From a virus, in the IMG/VR virus record IMGVR_UViG_3300025896_000142, positions 1-28,957 of that record: a DNA stretch of 28,957 bases; one strand, 5' to 3'. The notes beneath the pieces are model-generated. The model was not told the DNA's origin, made no database searches, and worked only from the letters and a program-made list of their open reading frames with translations. Each line of letters begins with the position of its first letter. The first letter of the stretch is position 1. Below are positions 20,056-28,306 of this stretch, piece after piece. The translations under genes were made by a program, and so were the position numbers.

Positions 20056-20068
20056 ATTAGTACCTTTG
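20038..20068 (+). promoter_or_regulatory. Bacteroidota-type promoter
   Basis: TTG (20038-20040), 20 bases, TACCTTTG (20061-20068). The -33 element overlaps the end of the nuclease-like gene. Confidence 0.88.
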
Positions 20069-20084
20069 TATTAAAATAGATATT

Positions 20085-20510
20085 ATGATTGTTGACAAGA
20101 CTCAAAAGAATAGATTAACTGCTGTACATTCGTTTACAGTGTTCCCACAAGATTTAAACTATGCCGATACACTTTTCGGTGGTAAGGTTATGGCCGAGAT
20201 GGATATAGCTGGTGTTAAGGTTGTTAGACGTGCTTTGTATGGTACAGGTGCTGATGGTGCGGTTACAGCGTGTGTTGATAGAATTGATTTTAAGAAACCC
20301 GCTTTCTTAGGTGATTTAATTACAATGATTGCTGAAATTAAAACGCTAGGTAAATCTTCAATACAAACAAAGATTAGTGTTAGTAGAGAAACCACTATGG
20401 GTGTAATCGAGGATATATGTGCTGCTAACTTTACGTTTGTTGCCATGAAAGATAAGAAGTCGTTCCCACATGGGCTAAGTTTTGAACTATTAGAAGCAAA
20501 AGATGAATAA
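20085..20510 (+). CDS. Acyl-CoA thioesterase, hotdog fold (YciA/BFIT-like)
   Basis: 141 residues of the hotdog thioesterase type: a start strand (HSFTVFPQDLNYADTLFGG) containing the conserved N-x-x-x-T-L-F-G-G turn before the central helix (KVMAEMDIAGVKVVRRA), and the later strands reading DRIDFKKP and GDLITMIAEI. These enzymes hydrolyse acyl-CoA to free acid and CoA. A thioesterase in a phage could change host lipid or CoA pools during infection. It overlaps the next gene by eight bases, so the pair is coupled. Confidence 0.88.
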   Translation: MIVDKTQKNRLTAVHSFTVFPQDLNYADTLFGGKVMAEMDIAGVKVVRRALYGTGADGAVTACVDRIDFKKPAFLGDLITMIAEIKTLGKSSIQTKISVSRETTMGVIEDICAANFTFVAMKDKKSFPHGLSFELLEAKDE

Positions 20511-20832
20511 GCCAGTTATAAAATTTAATGGTGGTAACCCAGTTTCGTTATGTAAAAAATGTTCGACAATAACGAGCTATGTTAAATACGATGAAGAAAA
20601 CAATTTTATTAATGTTGATGGTACCAAACCAAGTTTGTATTGTGATAAGTGTGCAGATTTGATGGCATCTAAAAAAGTTAGAGCAACTATCAAATCATGT
20701 GTTACATCTGAACATTTAGAAGGTGCCGTTAAATTCTTATATGCTTATCTTAAGGAATATGAAAATAATGATAGATACAACGAACTGGTTGGTTTATTAA
20801 CAGAAAAACGTAAACAAATTGAAAATGATTAG
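20503..20832 (+). CDS. Zinc-ribbon protein, 109 aa
   Basis: Two CxxC pairs, C17-K-K-C20 and C47-D-K-C50, form a treble-clef or zinc-ribbon module in the first half. The second half is helical (about 60-105). No enzymatic motif. Small phage zinc ribbons often bind DNA, RNA or RNA polymerase; here this is inference. It overlaps both the thioesterase gene and the following gene by a few bases. Confidence 0.8.
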   Translation: MNKPVIKFNGGNPVSLCKKCSTITSYVKYDEENNFINVDGTKPSLYCDKCADLMASKKVRATIKSCVTSEHLEGAVKFLYAYLKEYENNDRYNELVGLLTEKRKQIEND

Positions 20833-21109
20833 AGAAGTAGAATTTGACTTAGATGATTTCACGGAAGATGAAATGATTGAACACTTGGAATCATATGCTC
20901 ATCATTTGGATATGAAACAAATAAAACGTTTAAGAAATGTGATAAAAGAAGGTGAAGAAAACCTAGTTGATGACATCTTAAAAGAAAACGAAATCTATAC
21001 AATGGCTACATCATATTCAACGATAAATGATGAGATTAAAGTTAGAATGGTTTTAGAGAACTTACATAAATTTACGCTTACACAAATTAGCCAAATATTT
21101 GAGAAATAA
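20825..21109 (+). CDS. Small acidic helical protein, 94 aa
   Basis: The start is ATG 20825 (MIREVEFDLDDFTEDEMIEH), preferred to a TTG two codons earlier, and it overlaps the previous stop by eight bases. The protein is acidic and mainly helical with several Leu/Ile repeats. No family recognised. It is the third of four tightly overlapping genes (20503-21291) leading into the DHFR gene, and its stop overlaps the next ATG by one base. Confidence 0.75.
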   Translation: MIREVEFDLDDFTEDEMIEHLESYAHHLDMKQIKRLRNVIKEGEENLVDDILKENEIYTMATSYSTINDEIKVRMVLENLHKFTLTQISQIFEK

Positions 21110-21291
21110 TGAAAGGTACATTTAGAAAAGAAATACATGGTAAAGAACTTTATCTATTCAATGGTAAAGGTGAACTAATCTTCAAAAGATGGTTAGACCA
21201 AAAAAGGTCAGTGGTGTTTGACGTAATGACTTATGACAAAGCAACACTGGTTTCAATAACAGACGAAACAATAAAAAAAAGAAAAACATGA
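21109..21291 (+). CDS. Small basic protein, 60 aa
   Basis: Begins MKGTFRKEIHGKELYLFNGK. It is basic and beta-rich in prediction by eye, with alternating hydrophobic residues in VVFDVMTYD. No family recognised. It overlaps the previous gene by one base and the DHFR gene by four (ATGA), so it is part of the same coupled unit. Confidence 0.7.
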   Translation: MKGTFRKEIHGKELYLFNGKGELIFKRWLDQKRSVVFDVMTYDKATLVSITDETIKKRKT

Positions 21292-21782
21292 TTAATATTA
21301 TTGTAGCAGCATCAACCAATATGGTTATTGGTAAAGATAACGATTTGCCATGGCATTTGCCAACAGATATGAAACACTTTAAAGACATTACCAAAGGACA
21401 CATAGTTGTCATGGGTCGTAAGTGTTGGGAAAGTATTCCAGAGAAGTATCGACCACTACCAAATAGAGAAAATTTGGTGGTAACTAGAAATAAAGACTAT
21501 GTAGCTGAAGGTGCTGAAGTTCATACTGATTATACCAAACTATTAGAGTCATATAAAGAGAGTGATAAAGAACTTTTCGTTATAGGTGGAGCTGATTTAT
21601 ACAAAGAAGCCTTTGCTTATGCTGATAAATTGTTTTTTACACAGATTTATTCTAACGTTGAAGGTGATACCTACTTAGAAGGTTTAGATGTTAAAGACTG
21701 GAACCTAATTGACAGTGATAAGATACTGGAAGAGAACGGTTTAAAATTCAGATTTGAAGTTTATAAAAAATTAACCAAGTAA
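21288..21782 (+). CDS. folA: Dihydrofolate reductase
   Basis: 164 residues, normal length for bacterial DHFR. It reduces dihydrofolate to tetrahydrofolate with NADPH, supporting thymidylate synthesis. Visible signatures: MINIIVAAS, the W22-H-L-P substrate loop, catalytic D27 in PTDMKHF, VVMGRKCWESIP and the IGGADLY nucleotide-binding turn. All key positions are intact. Phages often carry it to raise dTMP supply. It ends the operon begun at 20085. Confidence 0.96.
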   Translation: MINIIVAASTNMVIGKDNDLPWHLPTDMKHFKDITKGHIVVMGRKCWESIPEKYRPLPNRENLVVTRNKDYVAEGAEVHTDYTKLLESYKESDKELFVIGGADLYKEAFAYADKLFFTQIYSNVEGDTYLEGLDVKDWNLIDSDKILEENGLKFRFEVYKKLTK

Positions 21783-21785
21783 AAG

Positions 21786-21816
21786 TTGCATTCAACCAAA
21801 AATTGTAGTACTTTTG
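21786..21816 (+). promoter_or_regulatory. Bacteroidota-type promoter
   Basis: TTG (21786-21788), 20 bases, TACTTTTG (21809-21816). Confidence 0.82.
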
Positions 21817-21833
21817 TAATATGAAAATAAGTC

Positions 21834-22319
21834 ATGGCAATAGAACGTAAAAAAGTTGAGAAAAAACCAGTAGTCGCTATAGAACCTAAAAAGAGAGAAC
21901 GACCAATCGAAGTTAAACCAGAAGTTAAGGTTGTCGAACCAGCGAAGGTTAAAGCAAAGGTTGAGAAAAAAGTAGAGGTTAAGGTTGTTGAACCAGTAAA
22001 AGCTAAGGTAGCCCCGAAACCTGTTCCAAAGGTGGAACCTAAGAAAAGGGTAGAACCAAAACCAGTAGTTAAGGTTCCAGTAAAGCCAGAGATTAAAAAG
22101 ATAACAGAAGAAGAACCTGTCAACTCAGAGTTGGTAATGGAATCAAAAAGAGTTAGAGCAAAGCCTAGTGATGACAAATATATTAGGTTTGCTTCTAGCC
22201 AATACAAAGATAACTTCAAGGTTATCTCAGAAAGAGTACAAAAAAATGAAATTAAGTTCGCTTATTTCGCAATAGATGGTGATGATTTTTATCACTATTA
22301 TATATTAACCAAAAATTAA
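21834..22319 (+). CDS. Lys/Pro/Val/Glu-repeat protein
   Basis: 161 residues. Residues 1-95 are a low-complexity, unfolded-looking repeat of short Lys/Pro/Val/Glu units such as KVVEPAK and KVEPKK. The C-terminal 60 residues are a compact domain rich in Phe/Tyr (YIRFASSQYKDNF, FAYFAIDGDDFYHYY). Repetitive K-P-V-E segments span distances in surface or periplasmic proteins (TonB-like), but there is no membrane segment here. Function unknown. Confidence 0.78.
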   Translation: MAIERKKVEKKPVVAIEPKKRERPIEVKPEVKVVEPAKVKAKVEKKVEVKVVEPVKAKVAPKPVPKVEPKKRVEPKPVVKVPVKPEIKKITEEEPVNSELVMESKRVRAKPSDDKYIRFASSQYKDNFKVISERVQKNEIKFAYFAIDGDDFYHYYILTKN

Positions 22320-22326
22320 GAACAAG

Positions 22327-22716
22327 ATGTCTTTAAAAGAAAAAATCAATGCTGACTTTATAACAGCATTCAAAGCAAAAGAAATGGAAAGAAAAAATTT
22401 CCTAGGTCTTTTAAAAAGTGAAATCCAAAACGAAGAAGGTAGAGGAACTGTAACAACTGATGGGTCAGTTTTGATTATCTTACGTAAAATGGAAAAATCT
22501 CTTAAACTAACCAACGACCCACAATCCTTGGTAGAGTTATCATACATGGAACCTTATTTACCAAGTCTTATGACTGAAGAACAAATCAGAACTATTGTTA
22601 AAGGGTATAAAGATGCTGGGTTAACAAATGCTGGTCAAATGATGGGTTTATTCAGTAGAGATTACAAAGGGTTAGCTGATAACAAATTAGTTTCATCAAT
22701 AATCGCAGAAGCATAA
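22327..22716 (+). CDS. GatB/YqeY-domain protein
   Basis: 129 residues of YqeY type, all helical, with MSLKEKINADFITAFKAKE as the N-terminal helix and a C-terminal tRNA-binding-like bundle (YKDAGLTNAGQMMGLF, close to the family's D-x-G-x-V-x-G-x-M motif). The same domain forms the tail of GatB in tRNA-dependent amidation of Glu-tRNA(Gln)/Asp-tRNA(Asn) and binds tRNA. Its role when free is unclear. In a genome with a permuted tRNA-Asn and extra tRNA-Gln this is suggestive but not proof. The stop overlaps the next ATG. Confidence 0.85.
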   Translation: MSLKEKINADFITAFKAKEMERKNFLGLLKSEIQNEEGRGTVTTDGSVLIILRKMEKSLKLTNDPQSLVELSYMEPYLPSLMTEEQIRTIVKGYKDAGLTNAGQMMGLFSRDYKGLADNKLVSSIIAEA

Positions 22717-23114
22717 TGGATTTAGTTACAATACTTTTTGGTTATGTTTTATACTTCCTATTAGTACATTGGGTGGGTGATTTTGTTTTACAAACCAGAC
22801 ACATGGCTATGAGAAAAAGCACTAGTAACTATTACTTAGGAATGCACGTAACAGTTTATACTGTAACGACTATACTAGCTTGGTGGTTATTATTTTTGAT
22901 AGTTGGGTTAAGCGTATCATCATGGTTATACTTAGCAGCTGGAATAGCGATATTTGTAATGCATTTCATAACCGATTATATTACTAGTCGTATGACTACC
23001 AAATATTATAAAGCTGAGAAAAACTATGCGTTTTTCACTACTGTTGGGTTTGACCAATGGTTACATTACGTGCAAATATTTATCGTCTTTAATTACATTA
23101 TTTTACATACATAA
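22716..23114 (+). CDS. DUF3307-like membrane protein
   Basis: 132 residues with four hydrophobic segments. Family-like motifs are HWVGDFVLQ in the first helix, GMHVTVYT, the H-F-I-T-D-Y motif and GFDQWLHYVQIF near the end; the conserved His/Asp pattern suggests a metal or proton site in the membrane. The family's function is not known. It overlaps the YqeY gene by one base. Confidence 0.8.
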   Translation: MDLVTILFGYVLYFLLVHWVGDFVLQTRHMAMRKSTSNYYLGMHVTVYTVTTILAWWLLFLIVGLSVSSWLYLAAGIAIFVMHFITDYITSRMTTKYYKAEKNYAFFTTVGFDQWLHYVQIFIVFNYIILHT

Positions 23115-23120
23115 AACACT

Positions 23121-23717
23121 ATGAATCAAGAACAAATTCACGCAAGCTTAGATAAAATGCTTGACAATCCGAAATCTAAAAATTTCCTTAATCACCTAGT
23201 TAGGTCTTACATGCCAATAACCAGCGTTGAAAAGGTTTGGGAAACACCAAAAGGTGATTTCAAATGTGTATTGACCAGAGAACCATTGTTTTCTTCAGAA
23301 GATATCCTAGAAGGTATTCACACTGAAGAATTCAAAAGTCAATTCATGAGCAATCTAAAGAATATGTTCAGTGAGAACGCTAAAGTAGAATCACCAATAG
23401 CTAAGCTTATAGGTGATAGAAAAATGGGTGTTACTGGTAAAGACACCAACACGTTCATGTCATACCAATCATTCCAAATCTTTTATGATTGGTTGATTAC
23501 AAAGGCCCTTAAAGGAGATAAACACATCAACTGGTTGCTTGGTTCAATTAGAAGAGAATCGTTTATCAAACGAGCTGAAAGCATCGATGACGTTGATGTG
23601 CAGCAAAAAATAAATAAAATTAACTCAGTTAAAAATAGAACAGCTACGTTCACATTAGGTGATTCTAGTTCTGCTCTATTGAAATTGAAAGAACAATTAG
23701 AAAAAGAAGAAAAATGA
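23121..23717 (+). CDS. Unknown phage protein, 198 aa
   Basis: A soluble, mainly helical protein starting MNQEQIHASLDKMLDNPKSK with a central region rich in Lys and Ser and a coiled-coil C-terminus. Elements such as TREPLFSSEDIL and YQSFQIFYDWLITKAL do not resemble a family I know. It overlaps the metallophosphoesterase gene by four bases, so the two are coupled. No catalytic motif. Confidence 0.78.
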   Translation: MNQEQIHASLDKMLDNPKSKNFLNHLVRSYMPITSVEKVWETPKGDFKCVLTREPLFSSEDILEGIHTEEFKSQFMSNLKNMFSENAKVESPIAKLIGDRKMGVTGKDTNTFMSYQSFQIFYDWLITKALKGDKHINWLLGSIRRESFIKRAESIDDVDVQQKINKINSVKNRTATFTLGDSSSALLKLKEQLEKEEK

Positions 23718-24307
23718 GAATAAAATTAGACCATCAAAGGGTTTTGTTTGCTTCGGATTTGCACTTTTGTCATACAAATGTGATTAAATACGACAAACGA
23801 CCTTTTGAGAGTGTCGAGGAAATGAATGAAACGTTGATTAACAACTGGAATTCGAAAGTTAGCGACAATGATGTCGTATTCTATTTAGGGGATTTATCCT
23901 TTGATAGAAATGGTAATGATACACAACGTATCTTAAAGGAATTGAAGGGTAAGATACACTTCATTCTTGGAAATCATGATGATGAGAGAGATATTCGTAA
24001 ATTGAATCGATTTGAAACAATCAGCGATTATGTTAATCTATCAATAAATGATAATGATATCCCTAGAAAAAAACAAGGGATTATGATGATGCACTATCCT
24101 ATTTTATCGTGGGACAAAGCACATCACGGAGATTGGCACTTGCACGGGCATTGCCATCAAAGCTTGGTAACTCAGAATCCAGAATACTATGAAAGAAAAG
24201 TATTAGATATGGGTTGTAATGGATGGGACTATGCTCCAGTTCATTACGATGAAATAAAAACAATAATGGCGACCAAGGGTATTGGTAATGTAGACCATCA
24301 TGTATAA
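23714..24307 (+). CDS. Metallophosphoesterase
   Basis: 197 residues with the full calcineurin-like set: D15-L-H17, G59-D60 with D64, G86-N-H-D89, H127 (MMHYP) and G145-H-C-H148. These residues bind two metal ions and hydrolyse phosphomonoesters or diesters. The size and the LGNHDD/GHCH pattern fit small phage phosphoesterases acting on cyclic nucleotides, nucleotides or RNA ends. Substrate cannot be told from the sequence. It is the last gene before the AAA+ ATPase. Confidence 0.92.
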   Translation: MRIKLDHQRVLFASDLHFCHTNVIKYDKRPFESVEEMNETLINNWNSKVSDNDVVFYLGDLSFDRNGNDTQRILKELKGKIHFILGNHDDERDIRKLNRFETISDYVNLSINDNDIPRKKQGIMMMHYPILSWDKAHHGDWHLHGHCHQSLVTQNPEYYERKVLDMGCNGWDYAPVHYDEIKTIMATKGIGNVDHHV

Positions 24308-24325
24308 TTAATAAAAACAAAAAAT

Positions 24326-25678
24326 ATGAGTGGTAGAAAAAAAGCAGTTAGAGCAACACCTAACGAGATTGAAAAAATTGTTAAAGAATTCCATAGCAAC
24401 TTTGGGATTAAAAGAATCGACTTTGGTGATTTAGATGGTGAAGAGATTTACATCGGTGAAGATGACGAAGTAAATGTTGGTTTCACTGGGACTGAAGAAG
24501 ATGATGATGAAGAAGAAGATTACATGGTAAATTCTTATACTGAAGAAATTAGCTTCATTGAATTTGCTATTATAAATTCTTACTTGCATGATGCTTTCAA
24601 AGGTAAACAAAAAGAATTGAATGTAAGAGCCTATGGTACTAGCGATAATATCGGTAGAATCGATTTCGGTGGTGGTTTTGAAGTAACTGGTTCGTACTGG
24701 TTTAGTACTACTATTGAAAATGATGAAAATGATTACATTTTCCAAACCAAAATGTTCTTAGATGGTCGTAATGAATTGGTTAATCAATTTCACCTTACAG
24801 CCAAAAAAGGTATTGACCATAAAGCTTTTGCTGAGTTGGTTAAGAAAATCAAAAACCTTTCATTTAACAACTCTGAATACAAAGGTAAATGTATCAAGGT
24901 TAAATTGAGAGAAGGTCGTTTCAAAGGGATTGAAATCATCAACATTAAAGATGCTAGTAACGAGCTTATCCTTAATGATGTACAAATGAAATACATCCAA
25001 CACTTTATCTCTCGTGTGGCTAGAGGTGGAAATGCGAGATACCTATTAAACGGAGAACCAGGAACAGGTAAAACTGAAAGCATACGTGAGATTGCTAGAA
25101 AGTTAATACCAAATGTTACTTTCGTTATTCCAGACTTCGGTAACTCGGAAGACCTAACATCAATCATGGAAGCGTGTGAGATTTTTGAGAACGCAGTTAT
25201 CGTAATGGATGATATTGACTTGTACTTAGGTTCAAGAGATAACGGAAGCTATACCAGACTATTAGGTCAGTTCTTATCATTCTTTGATGGTGTTAAGAAA
25301 CGTAAGATTAGTCTTTTGGCATCAACCAACGATAAAGGTCTTGTAGATAAAGCAGCAGAAAGACCTGGAAGATTTAACTTCACGTTAGACTACAGTTTCT
25401 TAGATGAAAACCAAATCATCAAGGTATGTAATATCCACTTGCCAGAGAAATGGCAAACAGAAGAAGTTTATTCTGCCTTGAATGGTAAGATAAATGGAAA
25501 GAAGGTAAATATTACTGGGGCCTTTATCGCTAACTTGGCTGATAACATTCGAGAAATGTCTGAGGACGATGAGAATTGGAGTGTTGAAGACACTGTGAGT
25601 CTTATCAACGAATCATACAAAGGGTTCTACTCAAGTCAAGTCGAAAAAGAGAAACAATCAATGGGTTTCAAAGTTTAA
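24326..25678 (+). CDS. AAA+ ATPase
   Basis: 450 residues. The N-terminal 220 contain an acidic low-complexity patch (Glu/Asp-rich, about 56-68) and a substrate- or partner-binding region. The ATPase core follows: Walker A GEPGTGKTE near 241-249, Walker B VIVMDDIDLYL near 290-300, the sensor LASTND near 331 and a PGRFNFTLD arginine-finger-like region. It resembles AAA+ proteins that unfold or remodel partners (FtsH/Bcs1/ClpX type). It is a single gene ending in a terminator. The partner is unknown. Confidence 0.9.
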   Translation: MSGRKKAVRATPNEIEKIVKEFHSNFGIKRIDFGDLDGEEIYIGEDDEVNVGFTGTEEDDDEEEDYMVNSYTEEISFIEFAIINSYLHDAFKGKQKELNVRAYGTSDNIGRIDFGGGFEVTGSYWFSTTIENDENDYIFQTKMFLDGRNELVNQFHLTAKKGIDHKAFAELVKKIKNLSFNNSEYKGKCIKVKLREGRFKGIEIINIKDASNELILNDVQMKYIQHFISRVARGGNARYLLNGEPGTGKTESIREIARKLIPNVTFVIPDFGNSEDLTSIMEACEIFENAVIVMDDIDLYLGSRDNGSYTRLLGQFLSFFDGVKKRKISLLASTNDKGLVDKAAERPGRFNFTLDYSFLDENQIIKVCNIHLPEKWQTEEVYSALNGKINGKKVNITGAFIANLADNIREMSEDDENWSVEDTVSLINESYKGFYSSQVEKEKQSMGFKV

Positions 25679-25688
25679 TAAAAATATT

Positions 25689-25720
25689 TCCCGATAATTT
25701 GGTTTATCGGGATTTTTTTT
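25689..25720 (+). terminator. Terminator overlapping the next promoter
   Basis: TCCCGATAA (25689-25697) pairs with TTATCGGGA (25704-25712), T-run to 25720. The TTG in the loop (25699-25701) is the -33 element of the promoter for NadM-Nudix. Confidence 0.92.
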
Positions 25721-25729
25721 GTACCTTTG
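25699..25729 (+). promoter_or_regulatory. Bacteroidota-type promoter
   Basis: TTG (25699-25701), 20 bases, TACCTTTG (25722-25729), interlocked with the terminator of the AAA+ gene. Confidence 0.9.
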
Positions 25730-25747
25730 TATTATAAAATTAGAAAC

Positions 25748-26731
25748 ATGAAAAAATTAAACGAAGCGGAAGCAATTGGAATTGTTATTGGTAGATTTGA
25801 AACTCCTTATCTACATGATGGTCATAAAGGGTTACTTAACCATGTAACCAGCAAACACTCAAATGTTATTGTATTTTTAGGTATCGCTAGAATCCAGAAT
25901 ACAAAAAGAAATCCATTAGACTTTCCTACAAGAAAGAAAATGATACAAAATATGTATCCAAATGTTATCGTTCTACCACAAGAAGATAATAGAAGTGATG
26001 AAAAATGGTCTACAAACCTAGACAACACTATCCGAACAATATTTCCAGATAAACCAGTTATCATCTATGGTAGCCGTGATTCTTTTATTCCTCACTATCA
26101 TGGTAGACATCATGTAGAAGAATTTACACCAATAGATTCACACAATGCTACAGAAATTAGAGAAGTTGCTGCTCAAACTGTTGAAGAAACTGAAGATTTT
26201 AGAGCGGGTGTAATCTATGGTATTGCAAAACAAAGACCAGTAACCTATGCAACCGTTGATGTTGTTGTAGCTAGAGAAGGACAAATCCTATTGGCTAGAA
26301 AGCCAGCAGAAACTCTTTTTAGATTTGTCGGTGGTTTTGTTGACCGTGACGATGTGAATTGGGAAATGGCTGCTCGTAGAGAGTTGATGGAAGAAACCAA
26401 ATTATCAGCATTGGGTATGACTTATATTTGTAGTCAAGCTGTTGAAGATTGGAGATATGCTAGAGAAGAATCTGGTATCATGACAACTTTGTTTATGACA
26501 TACGAATGGGACCAAATGGGTCGTCCAGAAGCTTCTGACGATATCGCTGAAGTTCGTTGGTTCGACTTAAAAGATTTGTTAAACGTAATCACAGAACCAA
26601 GTCAAGGTGATGGTCACATTCCAAAGGTTGATTACGGATTTAAAGTTGAAGATAAGATTGTTCCAGAACACGTTGAGTTAATGAAAACATTCTTGAAAAA
26701 AGTAGTAACTGATAAATTAATCAAATTCTAA
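25748..26731 (+). CDS. nadM: Bifunctional NMN adenylyltransferase/Nudix hydrolase
   Basis: 327 residues from ATG 25748; an in-frame TTG at 25727 lies in the promoter. The N-terminal NadM-type adenylyltransferase has GRF (15-17) and the H-x-G-H nucleotide site (23-26), with IDSHNATEIR as the ISSTxxR-like loop; it turns NMN plus ATP into NAD+. The C-terminal Nudix domain shows the Nudix box (GGFVDRDD, then ARRELMEET). With NAMPT encoded about 2.5 kb downstream, a two-step route nicotinamide to NMN to NAD+ is complete. It overlaps the next gene by one base. Confidence 0.94.
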   Translation: MKKLNEAEAIGIVIGRFETPYLHDGHKGLLNHVTSKHSNVIVFLGIARIQNTKRNPLDFPTRKKMIQNMYPNVIVLPQEDNRSDEKWSTNLDNTIRTIFPDKPVIIYGSRDSFIPHYHGRHHVEEFTPIDSHNATEIREVAAQTVEETEDFRAGVIYGIAKQRPVTYATVDVVVAREGQILLARKPAETLFRFVGGFVDRDDVNWEMAARRELMEETKLSALGMTYICSQAVEDWRYAREESGIMTTLFMTYEWDQMGRPEASDDIAEVRWFDLKDLLNVITEPSQGDGHIPKVDYGFKVEDKIVPEHVELMKTFLKKVVTDKLIKF

Positions 26732-28227
26732 TGAGAGATAAAATACTAGTATTTTTTATAGGTTGGACAATAGGTTTAGGTGTAATATCTTACATCGTTC
26801 AAAGCTTAGGTTTATGGTTATTAGCAACACTATTCCTAGTTGGGTTAATCGTAGTAATTCACGACATATTTCAAACCAAACACGCACTTCTTAAAAACTA
26901 TCCACTTGTCGCTAGACTTAGATGGTTATTTGAGTCGGAGCGTTCAAAGATACAACAATACTTTATTGAACACGACACCAACGGAACACCTTACAATCGT
27001 GAGAAACGTTCTGATGTCTATCAAAAAGCCAAGGGTGAAATCAATACAACACCCTTCGGAACTCAATTAGACGTATATAAAGAAGGTTACGAGTTCTTAG
27101 GTCACTCTATGTACCCTAAAGACATTTCATTGATTGCTGAGCCTCGTGTAACGATTGGTGGTGAAGACTGTCGACATCCTTATTCAGCTAGTATTTTTAA
27201 CATTAGTGCAATGAGCTACGGAGCGTTGTCAGATGCTGCTGTTAGAGCTTTGAATGGTGGTGCCAAGTTGGGTAATTTCTATCACAATACAGGTGAAGGT
27301 GGTGTTAGTCCTTATCATGTAGAGAATGGTGGGGATTTATGTTTCCAAATTGGAACTGGTTACTTTGGTGCTGGGAGAACAGTTGATGGTAGACGTGTAT
27401 TTTCAACACCTAGATTTTTTGATACTATATTAAATAATAAGAGTATCAAGATGGTAGAGATAAAATTATCACAAGGAGCCAAACCTGGTCATGGTGGTAT
27501 TCTCCCAGCATCTAAGAATACTCAAGAAATTGCTGACATACGTGGGGTAGAACCACATGTAGATGTAATGAGTCCCCCATACCATAGTGCATTTACTAAC
27601 CATAAAGAGTTATTAGAGTTCATAAGTGAGCTTAGAGACCTATCTGATGGGTTACCTATAGGTATAAAACTATGTCTAGGTGATGAAAGTGAGTTCATAT
27701 CGTTGGTATATACTATGAAAGAACTAAAAATATACCCAGATTTCATCACAATTGATGGTGGAGAGGGTGGAACAGGTGCTGCACCGATAGTTTTTACCAA
27801 TAATGTTGGTATGCCACTAGTAGATGCGTTGATTTTTGTTAATAAAACACTTAAACAATACGACTTGAGAGACAAAATTACTCTTATTGCATCTGGAAAA
27901 GCTAGCAACTCATTCGATATTATCAAATTATTGGCATTGGGTGCTGATATTGTTAACGCAGCACGTGCATTTATGCTTAGTTTAGGATGTATTCAAGCTA
28001 GAGAGTGTAATATGAACACATGTCCAGTAGGAATTGCTACTCAAAACAAGCATTTAATCAGTGCATTGAACCCAGAAGAGAAAAAAGTACGTGTTTTTAA
28101 CTATCATACAGCTGTAATCCATGAAATTCGTGAAGTTTTAGGTGCTATGGGGTTAACTAGTCCTAAAGAATTGAAACCTACTAGTGTTATTGTTAGAAAT
28201 AACAAGGGTACATTGAGTAATTATTAA
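26731..28227 (+). CDS. FMN-binding glutamate-synthase-family protein
   Basis: 498 residues. The first 45 residues carry two hydrophobic segments (membrane anchor), followed by a soluble linker and the central FMN-binding (alpha/beta) barrel of glutamate synthase: MSYGALSDAAVRALN, HNTGEGGVSPY, KPGHGGILPA, the GGEGGTGAAP loop and the C-x-x-N-T-C-P-V-G-I cysteine motif. No glutaminase domain is present, so it is the short single-domain form. The reaction of this type is not firmly known. Placement between two NAD+ synthesis genes suggests redox or NAD(P)H-linked function. Confidence 0.9.
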   Translation: MRDKILVFFIGWTIGLGVISYIVQSLGLWLLATLFLVGLIVVIHDIFQTKHALLKNYPLVARLRWLFESERSKIQQYFIEHDTNGTPYNREKRSDVYQKAKGEINTTPFGTQLDVYKEGYEFLGHSMYPKDISLIAEPRVTIGGEDCRHPYSASIFNISAMSYGALSDAAVRALNGGAKLGNFYHNTGEGGVSPYHVENGGDLCFQIGTGYFGAGRTVDGRRVFSTPRFFDTILNNKSIKMVEIKLSQGAKPGHGGILPASKNTQEIADIRGVEPHVDVMSPPYHSAFTNHKELLEFISELRDLSDGLPIGIKLCLGDESEFISLVYTMKELKIYPDFITIDGGEGGTGAAPIVFTNNVGMPLVDALIFVNKTLKQYDLRDKITLIASGKASNSFDIIKLLALGADIVNAARAFMLSLGCIQARECNMNTCPVGIATQNKHLISALNPEEKKVRVFNYHTAVIHEIREVLGAMGLTSPKELKPTSVIVRNNKGTLSNY

Positions 28228-28245
28228 ATAAAACATTGGATATAT

Positions 28246-28276
28246 TTGGTTATTAAAAATATTAGTAGTACCTTTG
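28246..28276 (+). promoter_or_regulatory. Bacteroidota-type promoter
   Basis: TTG (28246-28248), 20 bases, TACCTTTG (28269-28276), A-rich leader to ATG 28307. Confidence 0.9.
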
Positions 28277-28306
28277 TATCAAATAAGAACAAAAAATTTT
28301 AACAAT

